DNA from: Corynebacterium aurimucosum
Lineage (GTDB): Bacteria; Actinomycetota; Actinomycetes; Mycobacteriales; Mycobacteriaceae
DNA: 64,000 nucleotides
Direction of reading: 5' to 3'
Assembly (NCBI RefSeq): GCF_030408555.1
Contig: NZ_CP047048.1
Location: forward strand, 1,178,001 to 1,242,000
In this document: positions 48,122 through 58,499 of the stretch, piece by piece
Position numbering within the stretch: the first letter of the stretch is position 1
Layout of the letters: every line of letters starts with the position of its first letter
Program-made: the position numbers and the translations under genes
The notes under the pieces: generated by a model
The model's input: only the letters and a program-made list of their open reading frames with translations
What the model was told of the DNA's origin: nothing
Database searches by the model: none

Positions 48122-48445
48122 CTACTGGGCGTCGGAAAGCGCGTAGGCAGCGCCGGCACTTGCGGCGGTGACGGTCAGCACGGCCGGCCAGGAGCCCATC
48201 TTCTTAGCCAGCGGGTGGGAGAGGCCGAAAGCGCCGGTGTATAGAGCTGCCAAGCCAGCGGTAGTGGCTGGGTTCGTTTTCGCCCACCAGCTGCGGCCCG
48301 CCCAGACGCCAGCGGCGGCAAGCACCACGCCGCCAAGCGGGCGAATGCCTGTCTCCCGGGCGGTGAGCCACCCGCCGATAAGGCCTAGCGTGACGGTCGC
48401 CGCCGTTGATACATCCTGCGGTTTCTTGATATCAATCATTCCCAT
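48122..48445 (-). CDS. Conserved small membrane protein
   Basis: A 107-residue protein with about three hydrophobic segments, glycine/alanine-rich: LGLIGGWLTARETGIRPLGG, GGVVLAAAGVWAGRSWW. It resembles uncharacterised corynebacterial proteins encoded near pfkA. No function can be assigned. Its start (ATG 48445, with ATG 48439 as an alternative) lies back to back with the MFS gene. Confidence 0.65.
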   Translation of the reverse strand: MGMIDIKKPQDVSTAATVTLGLIGGWLTARETGIRPLGGVVLAAAGVWAGRSWWAKTNPATTAGLAALYTGAFGLSHPLAKKMGSWPAVLTVTAASAGAAYALSDAQ

Positions 48446-48493
48446 GTGCCTCAGTTTAGGCCGCGTGAGCGCGTTGTGGCTAGACTTCGCTCC

Positions 48494-49870
48494 ATGAAAC
48501 TCGCAGCAACCCCGACCTCGGAAAAGCAGGCTTGGCTCGCCATGGCCGCGCTGTCACTGGGCTTCTTCATGTCCTTGCTCGACCAATCGATGATTGCCGT
48601 TGCGCTTCCCGACGTCCGCCGCGAGTTCAACGCCGACGTCAACCAGGTGCTGTGGGTCTCCGCGATCTATCTGCTCGCCGTGGTCGTGCCGCTGTTGTTT
48701 ACCGGCCGCCTCGGCGATATTTACGGTCAGAAGAACATGTTCCAGTTGGGCGTCGGGCTCTTTGGTATCGGCGCGCTGCTGTGCGCGCTCGCGCCCTCGG
48801 TGGAGTTTCTTATCGCAGCAAGAGCCCTGCAAGGTTTCGGCGCGTCGATTCAAATGCCGCAGACTATGGCCGTCATCAACCGTATCTTTGCCCGCGAGCG
48901 GCGCGGCCGTGCGCTCGGCGTTTGGGGAGTGGTTGGGTCTTTGGCCACGCTTGCCGGACCGCTCTTGGGTGGCTTCGTTGTCGCCGCCTTCGGGTGGCAG
49001 GCGGTGTTTTGGATCCATATACCTTTCGTCGTCGCTGCAATCGTCTTATCCGGTCTGTGGGTTCCTTCCTTGCCGACGGCGACGGGGAAGATTGACTTTG
49101 TGTCGGTGGGGGCGTCGTTTATCGCGTTAACGTGCTTTGTGTTCGCAGTGCAGCAGGGCCCAGAGACGGGCTGGCCGTGGTGGATTTGGGCCCTGCTCCT
49201 TGCTGGTGTGGTGGGCATCTACATCTTCGTGCGCTTGCAATCATCGCGGGGGAAGGCGGCGCTCGTCCCCCTCGTGCTGTTTAATGACCGCAACTACTCC
49301 GCAGGTTCAGTGGCCATCGTGTCCATGGGCTTTATGGCGGCGTCGATGATGATTCCAATCATGATGTGGCTGCAGGTCGAGCAGGACATGTCGGCGCGGG
49401 ATGCTGGGCTCATCGTTACACCTATGGCGCTGGTCTCTCTGTGCGTGTCGCCCTTGGCGGGCATTCTGGCGGATAAGCTGCACCCACGGCGTCTGGCGGT
49501 CGCGGGATTCGGCATCCTGATTGCAACCTTCCTCGCGCTGTGGTTCCTCATGTACGCCGAAGTGTCGGCCTGGTGGTTGTGCCTGCCCTGCGCGGCGCTG
49601 GGGGCGGGGCAGTCCTTCATCTGGGGTTCCAACGCCGCGACGACGATGCGCGATATTGACGCAGATCTCATGGGCGCGGCATCCGGCGTCTATAACACTT
49701 CTCGGCAGGTTGGTTCGGTCATCGGCGTGGCCGCTGTTTCCGCGGTTATGCAGGTAGCGGGGGCCGCGGATTCCCTCGTGGTCATCGTTGCGATGCTATC
49801 GGCGGGGTGTGTGGCTTCGCTCTTCTTCCGCGACACCCTGCATGCGGTAGCGGAAACTGCGAGCCTATAG
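48494..49870 (+). CDS. MFS drug efflux transporter, DHA2 (EmrB/QacA) family
   Basis: A 458-residue transporter with about 14 membrane helices. It carries motif D1 ([17 protein letters not shown]), motif A ([13 protein letters not shown]) and motif C-like [16 protein letters not shown]. It should export toxic compounds by proton antiport; the substrate is unknown. TAGACT at 48481-48486 lies 7 bases before ATG 48494, indicating a leaderless start and arguing against the upstream in-frame start at 48446. Confidence 0.87.
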   Translation: MKLAATPTSEKQAWLAMAALSLGFFMSLLDQSMIAVALPDVRREFNADVNQVLWVSAIYLLAVVVPLLFTGRLGDIYGQKNMFQLGVGLFGIGALLCALAPSVEFLIAARALQGFGASIQMPQTMAVINRIFARERRGRALGVWGVVGSLATLAGPLLGGFVVAAFGWQAVFWIHIPFVVAAIVLSGLWVPSLPTATGKIDFVSVGASFIALTCFVFAVQQGPETGWPWWIWALLLAGVVGIYIFVRLQSSRGKAALVPLVLFNDRNYSAGSVAIVSMGFMAASMMIPIMMWLQVEQDMSARDAGLIVTPMALVSLCVSPLAGILADKLHPRRLAVAGFGILIATFLALWFLMYAEVSAWWLCLPCAALGAGQSFIWGSNAATTMRDIDADLMGAASGVYNTSRQVGSVIGVAAVSAVMQVAGAADSLVVIVAMLSAGCVASLFFRDTLHAVAETASL

Positions 49871-49892
49871 GGAAGCGAGTAGATTGGATGTC

Positions 49893-50924
49893 ATGCGTCT
49901 TGCTGTACTGACATCCGGTGGTGATTGCCCCGGTCTGAATGCTGTTATCCGCGCGGTCGTTCGCACCGCATCCAACGAGTTCGGCGATACGGTCGTCGGC
50001 TACGAGGACGGCTGGGTTGGTCTCATGGAAGACCGTCGCCGAGACCTTTATGACGACGCTGAGATCGACCGCATCCTTCTGCGCGGCGGAACCATCCTTG
50101 GCACCGGCCGCCTCCACCCAGATAAGTTCAAGGCTGGGCTGGACACCATCAAGGCCAACATGGCTGATGCGGAGGTCGATGCGCTCATCGCCATTGGCGG
50201 TGAGGGAACGCTGAAGGGCGCCAAGTGGCTGTCTGATAATGGCATTCCAGTCGTCGGCGTGCCGAAGACCATTGACAATGACGTCAATGCAACGGACTAC
50301 ACCTTCGGTTTCGACACCGCAGTCTCCGTCGCAACCGATGCGATCGATCGCCTCCACACCACCGCTGAATCCCACGACCGCATCCTCATCGTGGAGGTCA
50401 TGGGCCGCCACGTCGGTTGGATCGCACTGCATGCTGGCATGGCTGGTGGTGCGCACTACACGGTGATCCCTGAGGTTCCATTCGATATCGCAGATATCAC
50501 CAAGGCAATGGAGCGCCGCTTCCAGATGGGTGAGAAGTACGGCATCGTCTGCGTTGCTGAGGGCGCTCTGCCCAAGGAAGGCACCATGGACTTCGAAGAA
50601 GGCGGCGTGGACCAGTTCGGCCACCAGACCTTCAACGGAATTGGCCAGGTCATCGGTGATGAGATCAAGAAGCGCACCGGCTACGACGTGCGCACTACGG
50701 TCCTCGGCCACATCCAGCGTGGTGGTACGCCAACTGCCTATGACCGCGTGTTGGCAACCCGTTATGGCACCCATGCTGCCCGCGCCGCGCACAATGGACA
50801 GTCCGGAATGTGCGTGGCCTTGCACGGCGAAAACATCGACCTCGTGCCGCTCGAGGAGGCCGTGGGCAAGCTGAAGGTGGTTCCTGCCAAGCGTTATGCC
50901 AACGCTCAAGCCCTCTTTGGTTAA
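49893..50924 (+). CDS. pfkA: 6-phosphofructokinase
   Basis: A 343-residue glycolytic kinase. [37 protein letters not shown] (catalytic Asp), [12 protein letters not shown] and [14 protein letters not shown] are all present. GGEGT rather than GGDGS places it in the actinobacterial type; ATP rather than pyrophosphate use is expected. TAGATT (49880-49885) lies 7 bases before ATG 49893, so the mRNA is probably leaderless. Confidence 0.95.
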   Translation: MRLAVLTSGGDCPGLNAVIRAVVRTASNEFGDTVVGYEDGWVGLMEDRRRDLYDDAEIDRILLRGGTILGTGRLHPDKFKAGLDTIKANMADAEVDALIAIGGEGTLKGAKWLSDNGIPVVGVPKTIDNDVNATDYTFGFDTAVSVATDAIDRLHTTAESHDRILIVEVMGRHVGWIALHAGMAGGAHYTVIPEVPFDIADITKAMERRFQMGEKYGIVCVAEGALPKEGTMDFEEGGVDQFGHQTFNGIGQVIGDEIKKRTGYDVRTTVLGHIQRGGTPTAYDRVLATRYGTHAARAAHNGQSGMCVALHGENIDLVPLEEAVGKLKVVPAKRYANAQALFG

Positions 50925-50961
50925 ACACCACTAGGACTCACCCTTAGTTAATAAAGGAATT

Positions 50962-52560
50962 ATGACAAGCGTATTAGCTTTCCTGGCTGATCAGCCGGTT
51001 CTCTTGGTGTTCCTGCTGATTGGCCTCGGCATGGCCCTCGGCGGTATTAAGACACGGGGCATCAGCTTGGGCGCGGCAGCCGTGCTCTTCTTGGGCATCG
51101 CTTTCTCGGCCGCTGCCTCCGCCGTCGGCGTCGAAGCTTCCGTTCCTCCCATTTTGGGAATGTTTGGCTTGGTGCTCTTTGCCTTTGGCATTGGCAACAA
51201 CTCAGGCGTGTCCTTCTTCAAGTCACTGAAAACTGCGACTGGCCCCGTGCTTTCCATGATCGCGGTCTTTATCGTCGCCGCCCTCGCTGCTTGGGGGCTG
51301 GGGACCTATGTCTTTGGGTTGTCGAGTGCCACCATCGCCGGTACCTTCGCTGGCGCGGTGACAAATACCCCTGCTTTGGCGGCGGCCTCGGAGGCTACGG
51401 GCGATCCGGGCTCAGCAACGGTGGGCTATGCGGTGTCTTATCTGTTTGGCGTCATCGGTATGCTCGCGGCGACTGTGCTGGTGCTTCGCGACGCCGGTAA
51501 TGACGACGACACCCTGTCACCCGTCACGCGCCAGCACATGCAGATTCTGCGTGAGACCTCCGTTGCAGAGCTCGCGGACATTGGCAATGGGGAAGTGCAG
51601 GTCACCCGTTTACGTCGGGTAGGCAGCAACGTGATCGTCCTGCCGAAGTTTTTTGATGTGCTACACCCAGGGGATGTCGTCACGCTTGTCGGCGCCCCCG
51701 AGGACCTCGACAACATTATTGAGGACGCTGGGCGTGAGTCGCCACAGATTCTCAACGATGACCGCCACGAGCTAGATTTTCGCCGCATCACTGTGTCGGA
51801 GCACAACTTGGCCGGTCTGACCATCGCGGAGCTGAATAACCAATTGGCGGATCGTTGGGGCGCACGAATCTCGCGTGTTCGCCGGGCCGATAACGACCAG
51901 GTCGCAATCCCCGAACACATCGTAGAGCTGGGGGACCGCGTGCGCGTCGTCGGTTCAAAGAAGTCTCTGCGGGAGATTTCTGCTTTTCTCGGTGATTCCT
52001 CCCAAGGCCTGACGGATATCAACCCGGTCTCCCTCGGCTTAGGCATGGCTCTCGGCGTTTTCGTGGGCCACCTCGAGATCCCTCTACCGGGAGGTTCTTC
52101 CTTTAGCCTCGGCGCTGCCGCGGGCGTCCTCATCGTGGCGCTGATCATGGCGCGCATCGGGCGCATCGGCAACACGGTCACCGCACTGCCGCACTCGGCC
52201 AACACGATTCTTTCCGAGCTAGGCCTGCTGCTCTTCTTGGCGCAGGCCGGAACGAATGCGGGTGGGGAGATTGCCGGCGCCTTTACGGGTGGTTCGTGGT
52301 GGAAAATTCTCCTGCTCGGTGCAATCATCACCACGCTGGTAGCCACCGGGTTCGCCTTTGTGATGCGGCGTTTCCTGCACGTTGGTGCTACAAAGACCGC
52401 GGGGGCCATGGCTGGTGCGCAAACGCAGCCGGCGGTGTTGGCTTTCGTTAACAACCGCACCAATACTGACCAGCGAGTTTCTTTGGGCTATGCCATGGTC
52501 TATCCGGCGGCGATGATTGCCAAAATTCTCATTACCCACGGCATCACCTTGTTGGGTTAG
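50962..52560 (+). CDS. AspT/YidE-type transporter with central TrkA-C domains
   Basis: A 532-residue membrane protein of the aspartate:alanine exchanger family. Two membrane halves contain the repeated GMALGG/GMALGVFVGH and TNTPALAA / AQTQPAVLAF motifs. A cytoplasmic region (residues about 190-350) with two RCK_C/TrkA-C-like domains separates them (VTRLRRVGSNVIVLPKFFDVLHPGDVVTLVG). Corynebacterial members exchange or export amino or dicarboxylic acids; the substrate is not certain here. AAAGGA precedes ATG 50962. Confidence 0.85.
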   Translation: MTSVLAFLADQPVLLVFLLIGLGMALGGIKTRGISLGAAAVLFLGIAFSAAASAVGVEASVPPILGMFGLVLFAFGIGNNSGVSFFKSLKTATGPVLSMIAVFIVAALAAWGLGTYVFGLSSATIAGTFAGAVTNTPALAAASEATGDPGSATVGYAVSYLFGVIGMLAATVLVLRDAGNDDDTLSPVTRQHMQILRETSVAELADIGNGEVQVTRLRRVGSNVIVLPKFFDVLHPGDVVTLVGAPEDLDNIIEDAGRESPQILNDDRHELDFRRITVSEHNLAGLTIAELNNQLADRWGARISRVRRADNDQVAIPEHIVELGDRVRVVGSKKSLREISAFLGDSSQGLTDINPVSLGLGMALGVFVGHLEIPLPGGSSFSLGAAAGVLIVALIMARIGRIGNTVTALPHSANTILSELGLLLFLAQAGTNAGGEIAGAFTGGSWWKILLLGAIITTLVATGFAFVMRRFLHVGATKTAGAMAGAQTQPAVLAFVNNRTNTDQRVSLGYAMVYPAAMIAKILITHGITLLG

Positions 52561-52603
52561 GCGGTTGCGCACGGTGTCGCGCTGACATACTAAGATGGCA
52601 CGC

Positions 52604-54109
52604 ATGACTGCTGCGATGTATGACCTGATGGACTATGACGAGGTCCTTGAAAAGTTCGATCCCGTTATGGGCATGGAAGTTCACGTGGAGCTCAATACGG
52701 AGACCAAGATGTTCTCCACCTCACCCACGAACTTCAACGCAGCCCCCAACTCCAACGTGGACCCGGTGTCTCTCGGCCTGCCAGGCGCCTTGCCCGTGGT
52801 GAACTCCAAGGGCGTGGAAGGCGCCATCAAGATTGGCCTGGCGCTGAACTGCAAGATTGCGGAGTCTTCGCGCTTTGCCCGCAAAAATTACTTCTACCCG
52901 GACCAGCCGAAGAACTACCAGATCTCTCAGTACGATGAGCCGATTGCCTACGACGGCTACATCGACGTCGTCCTCGACGACGGCACCGAGTGGCGCGTAG
53001 AGATTGAACGTGCCCACATGGAGGAGGACACCGGCAAGCTCACCCACTTGGGTGGCGCCGATGGCCGTATCCACGGCGCAACCTCCTCGCTGGTGGATTG
53101 TAACCGCGCGGGCATTCCCCTCATTGAGATTGTGACCAAGCCAATTATGGGTGCCGGCGAGCGTGCTCCCGAGGTAGCGCGCGCCTACGTGACGGCGCTG
53201 CGTGAGCTTGTCGCCGCTCTCGGCGTTTCTGATGCCCGCATGGATCAGGGCTCGATGCGCGTTGACTCCAACGTCTCGCTGCGCCCGGTGGGCCAGGAGG
53301 AGTTCGGCACCCGTACCGAAACCAAGAACATCAACTCCTTGCGCTCGGTTGAGCAGGCGGTGCGCTTTGAGATGCAGCGCCAGGCGCAGGTGCTTGTCGA
53401 CGGTGGCGAGATCATCCAGGAAACCCGCCACTACCAGGAAACGGATGGCTCCACCTCGAAGGGCCGCCCGAAGGAGACCGCGGAGGACTACCGCTACTTC
53501 AATGACCCGGATCTGCCTCCGGTGATTGTTTCCCGCGAGTGGGTCGAAGAAATCCGCCAGACCCTGCCGGAGATGCCGTGGATTCGCCGCGCCCGTATCC
53601 AAGAGGAGTGGGGCCTCAAGGATGAGGAGATGCGTGACTTGGTCAACGCTGGCGCGCTTGATCTCATCATCGAAACCGTGGAAGCCGGAACCACCCCGGA
53701 TGAGGCGCGCTCCTGGTGGGTTTCTTACCTGACTGGTAAGGCCAATGAGGCCGGCGTTGAGCTGAGTGCTCTCGACATCACCCCGGCGCAGGTTGCTCGC
53801 GTTGTCGAGTTGGTTAAGGAAGGCAAGCTGACCACCAAGCTGGCTCGCCAGGCGGTCGACGGCGTGCTGGCCGGTGAGGGGGACGTCGACGAGGTCGTCG
53901 CCAAGCGCGGGCTCGAGGTCGTGCGCGATGACGGCGCGATTGAGAAGGCCGTCGACGATGCCCTGGCCGCTAACCCGGACATCGTGGAGAAATACAAGGC
54001 CGGCAACAAGAAGGTCACCGGCGCTATCGTGGGCGCGGTCATGAAGGCCACCCAAGGTAAGGCTGACCCGGGACAGGTCAACAAGCTGATTGCGAAGAAG
54101 CTCTCCTAG
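52604..54109 (+). CDS. gatB: Glu-tRNA(Gln)/Asp-tRNA(Asn) amidotransferase subunit B
   Basis: A 501-residue subunit that phosphorylates and transamidates the misacylated t[39 protein letters not shown] and the C-terminal YqeY-like tail ([17 protein letters not shown]) are typical. TAAGAT (52591-52596) lies 7 bases before ATG 52604, favouring this start over ATG 52595, which overlaps the hexamer. Its partners gatC and gatA lie about 6 kb upstream. Confidence 0.94.
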   Translation: MTAAMYDLMDYDEVLEKFDPVMGMEVHVELNTETKMFSTSPTNFNAAPNSNVDPVSLGLPGALPVVNSKGVEGAIKIGLALNCKIAESSRFARKNYFYPDQPKNYQISQYDEPIAYDGYIDVVLDDGTEWRVEIERAHMEEDTGKLTHLGGADGRIHGATSSLVDCNRAGIPLIEIVTKPIMGAGERAPEVARAYVTALRELVAALGVSDARMDQGSMRVDSNVSLRPVGQEEFGTRTETKNINSLRSVEQAVRFEMQRQAQVLVDGGEIIQETRHYQETDGSTSKGRPKETAEDYRYFNDPDLPPVIVSREWVEEIRQTLPEMPWIRRARIQEEWGLKDEEMRDLVNAGALDLIIETVEAGTTPDEARSWWVSYLTGKANEAGVELSALDITPAQVARVVELVKEGKLTTKLARQAVDGVLAGEGDVDEVVAKRGLEVVRDDGAIEKAVDDALAANPDIVEKYKAGNKKVTGAIVGAVMKATQGKADPGQVNKLIAKKLS

Positions 54110-54164
54110 TCGGTAGAGATTTCCATTAGGCGAGGTCAGGCGGCTGCGGGGTACCGTGGTCGCC

Positions 54165-55220
54165 ATGACTATTTCTACCAAAGCCCTGCAGAAGACCGGC
54201 CCGAACGAGCCCTTCGAGGTCGTGACCATCCAGCGCCGCGAGCCGCGCGCCGATGACGTCGTCATCGACATTAAGGCCGCAGGAATCTGCCACTCGGATA
54301 TCCACACCATCCGCAACGAGTGGGGCGAGGCGCACTTTCCGTTGACCGTCGGCCATGAGATCGCCGGCGTGGTCTCCGCTGTGGGGGAGGAGGTCACTAA
54401 GTTCAAGGTGGGGGACCGCCTCGGCGTGGGCTGCCTGGTCAATTCCTGCGGCGAGTGCGAGCAGTGCCAGGCCGGAATGGAGCAAAACTGCCTCAATGGT
54501 GGCGTGGGGACCTATAATTCCACCGACGTTGATGACACCATCACCCAAGGCGGCTACGCCGAAAAAATCGTGGTGAACCAAGACTTCGTTTTGCGTATCC
54601 CCGATGCACTCGACTTCGACGTAGCGGCACCCCTGCTCTGCGCCGGTATCACCACGTACTCTCCGTTGGCGCGCTGGGATGTGAAGGAAGGTCAAAAGGT
54701 GGCCGTCGTAGGCCTGGGCGGCCTGGGGCACATGGGCGTGCAGATCGCTGCCGCGAAGGGCGCGGATGTCACGGTCATCTCGCGCACTTCTCGCAAGGCT
54801 GAAGAAGCTGCAGAGCTTGGAGCGAGCCGTACCTTGGCCACCACCGAAGAAGAGGACTTCTTCAGGAAGCATCGCGGGGAGTTCGATTTTATTCTCTCGA
54901 CCATCTCCGCAGAGTACAGCCTCGAGGACTATCTGCGGATGCTCAAACCCCGCGGCATCATGTCGGTGGTGGGTCTGCCGCCAGAGGCCTTACCACTGCG
55001 CCTCAACCGCTTAGTCGGCGGCGGCAAGGTGCTCACGGGTAACAATATTGGCGGCATTGCGGAAACCCAGGAGATGCTGGACTTTTGTGCTGAGCACGGC
55101 TTGGGCGCGGTGATCGAGAAGGTGGGCGTCGACGAGGTTGATGCCGCCTACGAGCGAGTCGTGGCGGGTGATGTGAAGTTCCGTTTCGTCATTGACACAG
55201 CGACGTTCGCTGAGCACTAA
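54165..55220 (+). CDS. Zinc-dependent alcohol dehydrogenase (cinnamyl/YahK type)
   Basis: A 351-residue MDR dehydrogenase. Catalytic zinc ligands are in GICHSD and GHEIAG. The structural zinc cysteines are in NSCGECEQCQAGMEQNC. The NAD(P) loop is GLGGLGHMGVQ. It resembles NADP-linked aldehyde reductases that turn over many aldehydes. TACCGT (54152-54157) lies 7 bases before ATG 54165, a leaderless start. It stands alone between gatB and the YkvI-type gene. Confidence 0.9.
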   Translation: MTISTKALQKTGPNEPFEVVTIQRREPRADDVVIDIKAAGICHSDIHTIRNEWGEAHFPLTVGHEIAGVVSAVGEEVTKFKVGDRLGVGCLVNSCGECEQCQAGMEQNCLNGGVGTYNSTDVDDTITQGGYAEKIVVNQDFVLRIPDALDFDVAAPLLCAGITTYSPLARWDVKEGQKVAVVGLGGLGHMGVQIAAAKGADVTVISRTSRKAEEAAELGASRTLATTEEEDFFRKHRGEFDFILSTISAEYSLEDYLRMLKPRGIMSVVGLPPEALPLRLNRLVGGGKVLTGNNIGGIAETQEMLDFCAEHGLGAVIEKVGVDEVDAAYERVVAGDVKFRFVIDTATFAEH

Positions 55221-55322
55221 GAGGTGAGCCGTCTCATGCTTTAGCGGTTGTTGGAGCAAGCTCTCTACAGCCGCACATATGTTTTCCTATCAGCGTGGCG
55301 TAAGGTAGAGACTATGTACCGT

Positions 55323-55374
55323 CATACTTATGTCAAAGTATGGCGCGTTTTTATGCACTAGTCATTAAGCATAA
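55323..55374 (+). promoter_or_regulatory. Two successive inverted repeats before the YkvI-type gene
   Basis: CATACTT-ATGTCA-AAGTATG (55323-55342) and TTATGC...GCATAA (55351-55374, 12-base loop) follow one another in the 185-base upstream region, which is AT-rich. They may be operator sites or leader hairpins. Confidence 0.45.
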
Positions 55375-55405
55375 GAAGAAGAAAATAGAAAGCAGATAGG
55401 AAAAC

Positions 55406-56830
55406 GTGTCTTATAAAAACGTTATGGGCCTCGCTTTGTCCTTTATTGGCTTGCTCGTTGGTGCGGGCTTTGCCACGGGGCAGGAAGTTGTCCAGTACTT
55501 TACGTCCTTCGGTATTCCTGGCATGTGGGGAATCTTGGTTGCCGGCTTGGTCATGACCCTTGCCGGCACGGTCTTCCTCCAGCTGGGAAGCTATTTCCAC
55601 GCCAGCGAGCACAACCAAGTGTTTCGGAACATCACCCACCCGATCATTTCGCGCATTCTGGATGTCGCAGTGATCCTTACGCTCTTTGCGGTGGGCTTTG
55701 TCATGCTGGCCGGTGCCGGTTCCAACATGCAGCAACAGTTCGGCTGGCCTGCCTGGGTTGGTTCCTTGCTCATGCTCGTCCTGGTTCTGATCACGGGCAT
55801 GTTCGATGTTGATAAGGTTTCCCAGGTCATTGGCCTTCTTACGCCGACCATCATCATCGCGGTGCTCTTCGCCGGCGCTTATACACTGCTGCATATGCCG
55901 GACAGTGTCGACGCTGCAATTACTGCATCCGAAGCGATTGAATCCCCAATCCCGCACTGGCTTATCTCCGCGCTGAACTACAACGGCCTAGCCCTCATCC
56001 TGGCTGTATCGATGTCCCTGGTGATCGGCGGCGATAATATCAGCCCGCGCGAGGCGGGCGTCGGCGGCATCGTGGGCGGCGCGGTTTACGCGGTACTCAT
56101 GGCCATCGCCGGTTTCTCGCTGCTCATGAACGCAGAGAGCGTGGGCGATTCCGATATTCCGATGCTGACCCTGGTAGACAATATCCACCCAACACTCGGC
56201 GTCATTATGGCCATCATCATTTACCTGATGATTTTCAACACGGCCATCGGTATGTTTTACGCGCTGGGTAAGCGTTTGTCCTCTGGCAAGGAATCGAAGT
56301 ACCGCATCATCTTCATCGTAGGCTGCCTCGCTGGCTTCGCCGTGTCCTTTGCCGGTTTCAAGGCACTGATGCAGTATGTCTACCCAGTACTGGGTTACAT
56401 GGGCATCGTCCTCGTGGCCATCCTGGTTATTGGCTGGCTGCGCTCCCTGGGCAAGATCAAGGACGAGGGGCTGCGCCGTGAGCGCATCCGCGCCCTGTTG
56501 CACCTCAAGCTGCACCCCGATTCGGAGTACGACGCAGCTCGTTACGACGACGAGATCGGCCAGCAGATCGCTGATTCCAACATGGATGATGAAGCCCTCT
56601 ACGAGGACCTCGTCTCCGATGTGGTTGACGAATTAGACTCGGATGAAGACCTAGACTTCGACAGGGAAGGCTGGGAGGAAAACCGCAACGATCACTCCTA
56701 CTACACTGAGCGCGAGGGCGTGGAGCAGGACCGCAGCGACGAAGAAATTAAGGCCTGGGTCGAGGAGACCGGCGCGGTGGGAGACCCTGCCGAAGACGAA
56801 GAGCTCCCAGAAGAATCAAAGAAAGATTAG
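55406..56830 (+). CDS. YkvI-like membrane transporter with acidic C-terminal tail
   Basis: A 474-residue protein with about ten hydrophobic helices (residues 5-345), similar to the YkvI family, which belongs to the APC-type fold. LSFIGLLVGAGFATGQEVVQYF is a typical first helix. The last 120 residues are strongly acidic and hydrophilic (for example DELDSDEDLDFDREG) and probably cytoplasmic. Substrate unknown. GTG 55406 follows AGATAGGA. Its stop overlaps that of the convergent lysE gene. Confidence 0.8.
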   Translation: MSYKNVMGLALSFIGLLVGAGFATGQEVVQYFTSFGIPGMWGILVAGLVMTLAGTVFLQLGSYFHASEHNQVFRNITHPIISRILDVAVILTLFAVGFVMLAGAGSNMQQQFGWPAWVGSLLMLVLVLITGMFDVDKVSQVIGLLTPTIIIAVLFAGAYTLLHMPDSVDAAITASEAIESPIPHWLISALNYNGLALILAVSMSLVIGGDNISPREAGVGGIVGGAVYAVLMAIAGFSLLMNAESVGDSDIPMLTLVDNIHPTLGVIMAIIIYLMIFNTAIGMFYALGKRLSSGKESKYRIIFIVGCLAGFAVSFAGFKALMQYVYPVLGYMGIVLVAILVIGWLRSLGKIKDEGLRRERIRALLHLKLHPDSEYDAARYDDEIGQQIADSNMDDEALYEDLVSDVVDELDSDEDLDFDREGWEENRNDHSYYTEREGVEQDRSDEEIKAWVEETGAVGDPAEDEELPEESKKD

Positions 56831-57516
56831 AAGAGCAGGAGCTTTGCCGTCAGCGCAAGCATGACACAGCCGATGACGATGTTGACTACGCGCCACGTCG
56901 TCGGCTTGGCCAGCACGTGGGAAAGTTTCCAGGCACCAAAGCCCAGGGAGGGGAACCAGACGGAGCTGGCCAAAATCGCGCCGCCTGCGAAGACCCAGCG
57001 CTGGTCGCCATATTGGTTCGCAATGGAGCCCAGCATGACCAGCGCGTCGACGTAGGCCAAGGGATTGAGCCAGGTCAGCGCCAACGCACCAAGGACGGGC
57101 TTGATCCAGGACTTAGAGCGCATGCGGGGGCGAATTTTGGTGAGTACGGAGGTTCCTGAAGCTCCCGAATTGCCCGAGTTGTCTTCAACGACCTGCGCTA
57201 CCGGTGCAGTTTCCTCAATGACCAGTGCATCCTGTTGCTTCTTGAAGGCATCGCGGAAGCACGTGCATCCGAAGTAGATGAGGTAGGCCGCGCCCAAGTA
57301 CTTGACCACGACGAGCGCGGTGGGGAAGCGTTCGACGAGGACGCCGACGCCGGCGGTGCCGCCGGTGATCAGGATGACGTCGGAAAGCAAGCATGCCAAC
57401 AGGATGGGCCCGACATGATCGCGTTTAATGCCCATCTTGATGATGTAGGCATTCTGCGGTCCGATGGCGATGATGAGGGATAGACCTAGCGCAAATCCTG
57501 CAAGCAATACTGACAT
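56827..57516 (-). CDS. lysE: L-lysine/arginine exporter
   Basis: A 229-residue LysE-family exporter with about six membrane helices. GLSLIIAIGPQNAYIIKMGI at the start and ALALTWLNPLAYVDALVMLG in the middle are the family signatures. A Gly/Ser-rich cytoplasmic loop separates the halves. It exports lysine and arginine when they build up. It is divergent from lysG, which activates it. ATG 57516 gives MSVLLAGFALG. Confidence 0.93.
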   Translation of the reverse strand: MSVLLAGFALGLSLIIAIGPQNAYIIKMGIKRDHVGPILLACLLSDVILITGGTAGVGVLVERFPTALVVVKYLGAAYLIYFGCTCFRDAFKKQQDALVIEETAPVAQVVEDNSGNSGASGTSVLTKIRPRMRSKSWIKPVLGALALTWLNPLAYVDALVMLGSIANQYGDQRWVFAGGAILASSVWFPSLGFGAWKLSHVLAKPTTWRVVNIVIGCVMLALTAKLLLF

Positions 57517-57586
57517 GGCTTCTAGTCTGCGCATAGCGCCATATGAAGTCTAGTTAAATGTTCTACAGCTGGTTTAATATAGCTTC

Positions 57587-58471
57587 ATGAATCCGCTCCA
57601 TACCGAAACGTTGCTGGCCATCATCGATGAAGGATCCTTCGAGGGGGCTGCGGCTGTGTTGGGAATCACTCCTTCGGCCGTCAGTCAGCGCATCAAAGCG
57701 CTGGAAGTTTCGACCGGCCGCATCCTTCTGCGCCGCGGCACTCCGGTCACCGTGACTGAAGCAGGGGAGATCGTCGCCCAAGCAGCACGGCGCATGGCGC
57801 TGGTCCAAGCTGAGGCGGATGCGCGGCTGACCGAGCGCCTGTCCCGCGTTCCACTCACCGTTGCTATCAACTCGGATTCCCTGGCCACGTGGTTCCGCCC
57901 TGTAATCCAGAGCACCGCCGAGCGCGGTGAGGCGGCGCTGCGCATCCGCATCGAAGATGAAGCCCGTACACTCGCCATGTTGCGCCGGGGTGATGTGCTG
58001 GGCGCGGTTACGCGCGAGCAAAACCCGGTCTCAGGTTGTGAATCCACGTACCTCGGTACCATGCGCTACTTTGCCGTCGCCGCGCCCGCTCTGGCGGAGA
58101 CTTTCGAGGACTGGGAGACCCTGCCCATCGTGGGCTTCGGTCCGAACGACGCCACCTTGGATGACGCCATGCGCGAGCGCTTCATTGATTCCCATGTTCT
58201 GCGTGCGCGGGTGTCCCAGATTCCTTCTTCGGAGAGTTATGTCGAAGCAGTGCGCTATGGCCTGGGGTGGGGCTTAGTGCCGCGCCTGCAGGCACAGCCC
58301 TTGCTGGAGACCGGGGAGCTGGTGCTTCTCGACGACTTCCCGCTTGACATTGACCTCTACTGGCAGCGCTGGCGCCTGGAGTCGGAGTTGCTTGCGGACC
58401 TCACGGCGGATGTCTTAGACGCAGGCCGTGCAGTTTTAGCTTCGCGCCGCGCCGATAAAGATGCACCATAA
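57587..58471 (+). CDS. lysG: LysR-family activator of lysE
   Basis: A 294-residue LysR regulator. The N-terminal helix-turn-helix (TLLAIIDEGSFEGAAAVLGITPSAVSQRIKALE) is followed by a ligand-binding domain of the ArgP/LysG type. It senses basic amino acids and activates lysE. TAATAT (57575-57580) lies 6 bases before ATG 57587, a leaderless start. The 70-base gap to lysE holds both promoters and the operator. Confidence 0.94.
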   Translation: MNPLHTETLLAIIDEGSFEGAAAVLGITPSAVSQRIKALEVSTGRILLRRGTPVTVTEAGEIVAQAARRMALVQAEADARLTERLSRVPLTVAINSDSLATWFRPVIQSTAERGEAALRIRIEDEARTLAMLRRGDVLGAVTREQNPVSGCESTYLGTMRYFAVAAPALAETFEDWETLPIVGFGPNDATLDDAMRERFIDSHVLRARVSQIPSSESYVEAVRYGLGWGLVPRLQAQPLLETGELVLLDDFPLDIDLYWQRWRLESELLADLTADVLDAGRAVLASRRADKDAP

Positions 58472-58499
58472 GGGGGCTGTACTGCCTTAAGTTGGAGGT

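Noticed and set aside
52721..54496. 591-codon minus-strand frame opposite gatB and the alcohol dehydrogenase
   Set aside because: It runs antisense through two clear genes and their gap; no family motifs.
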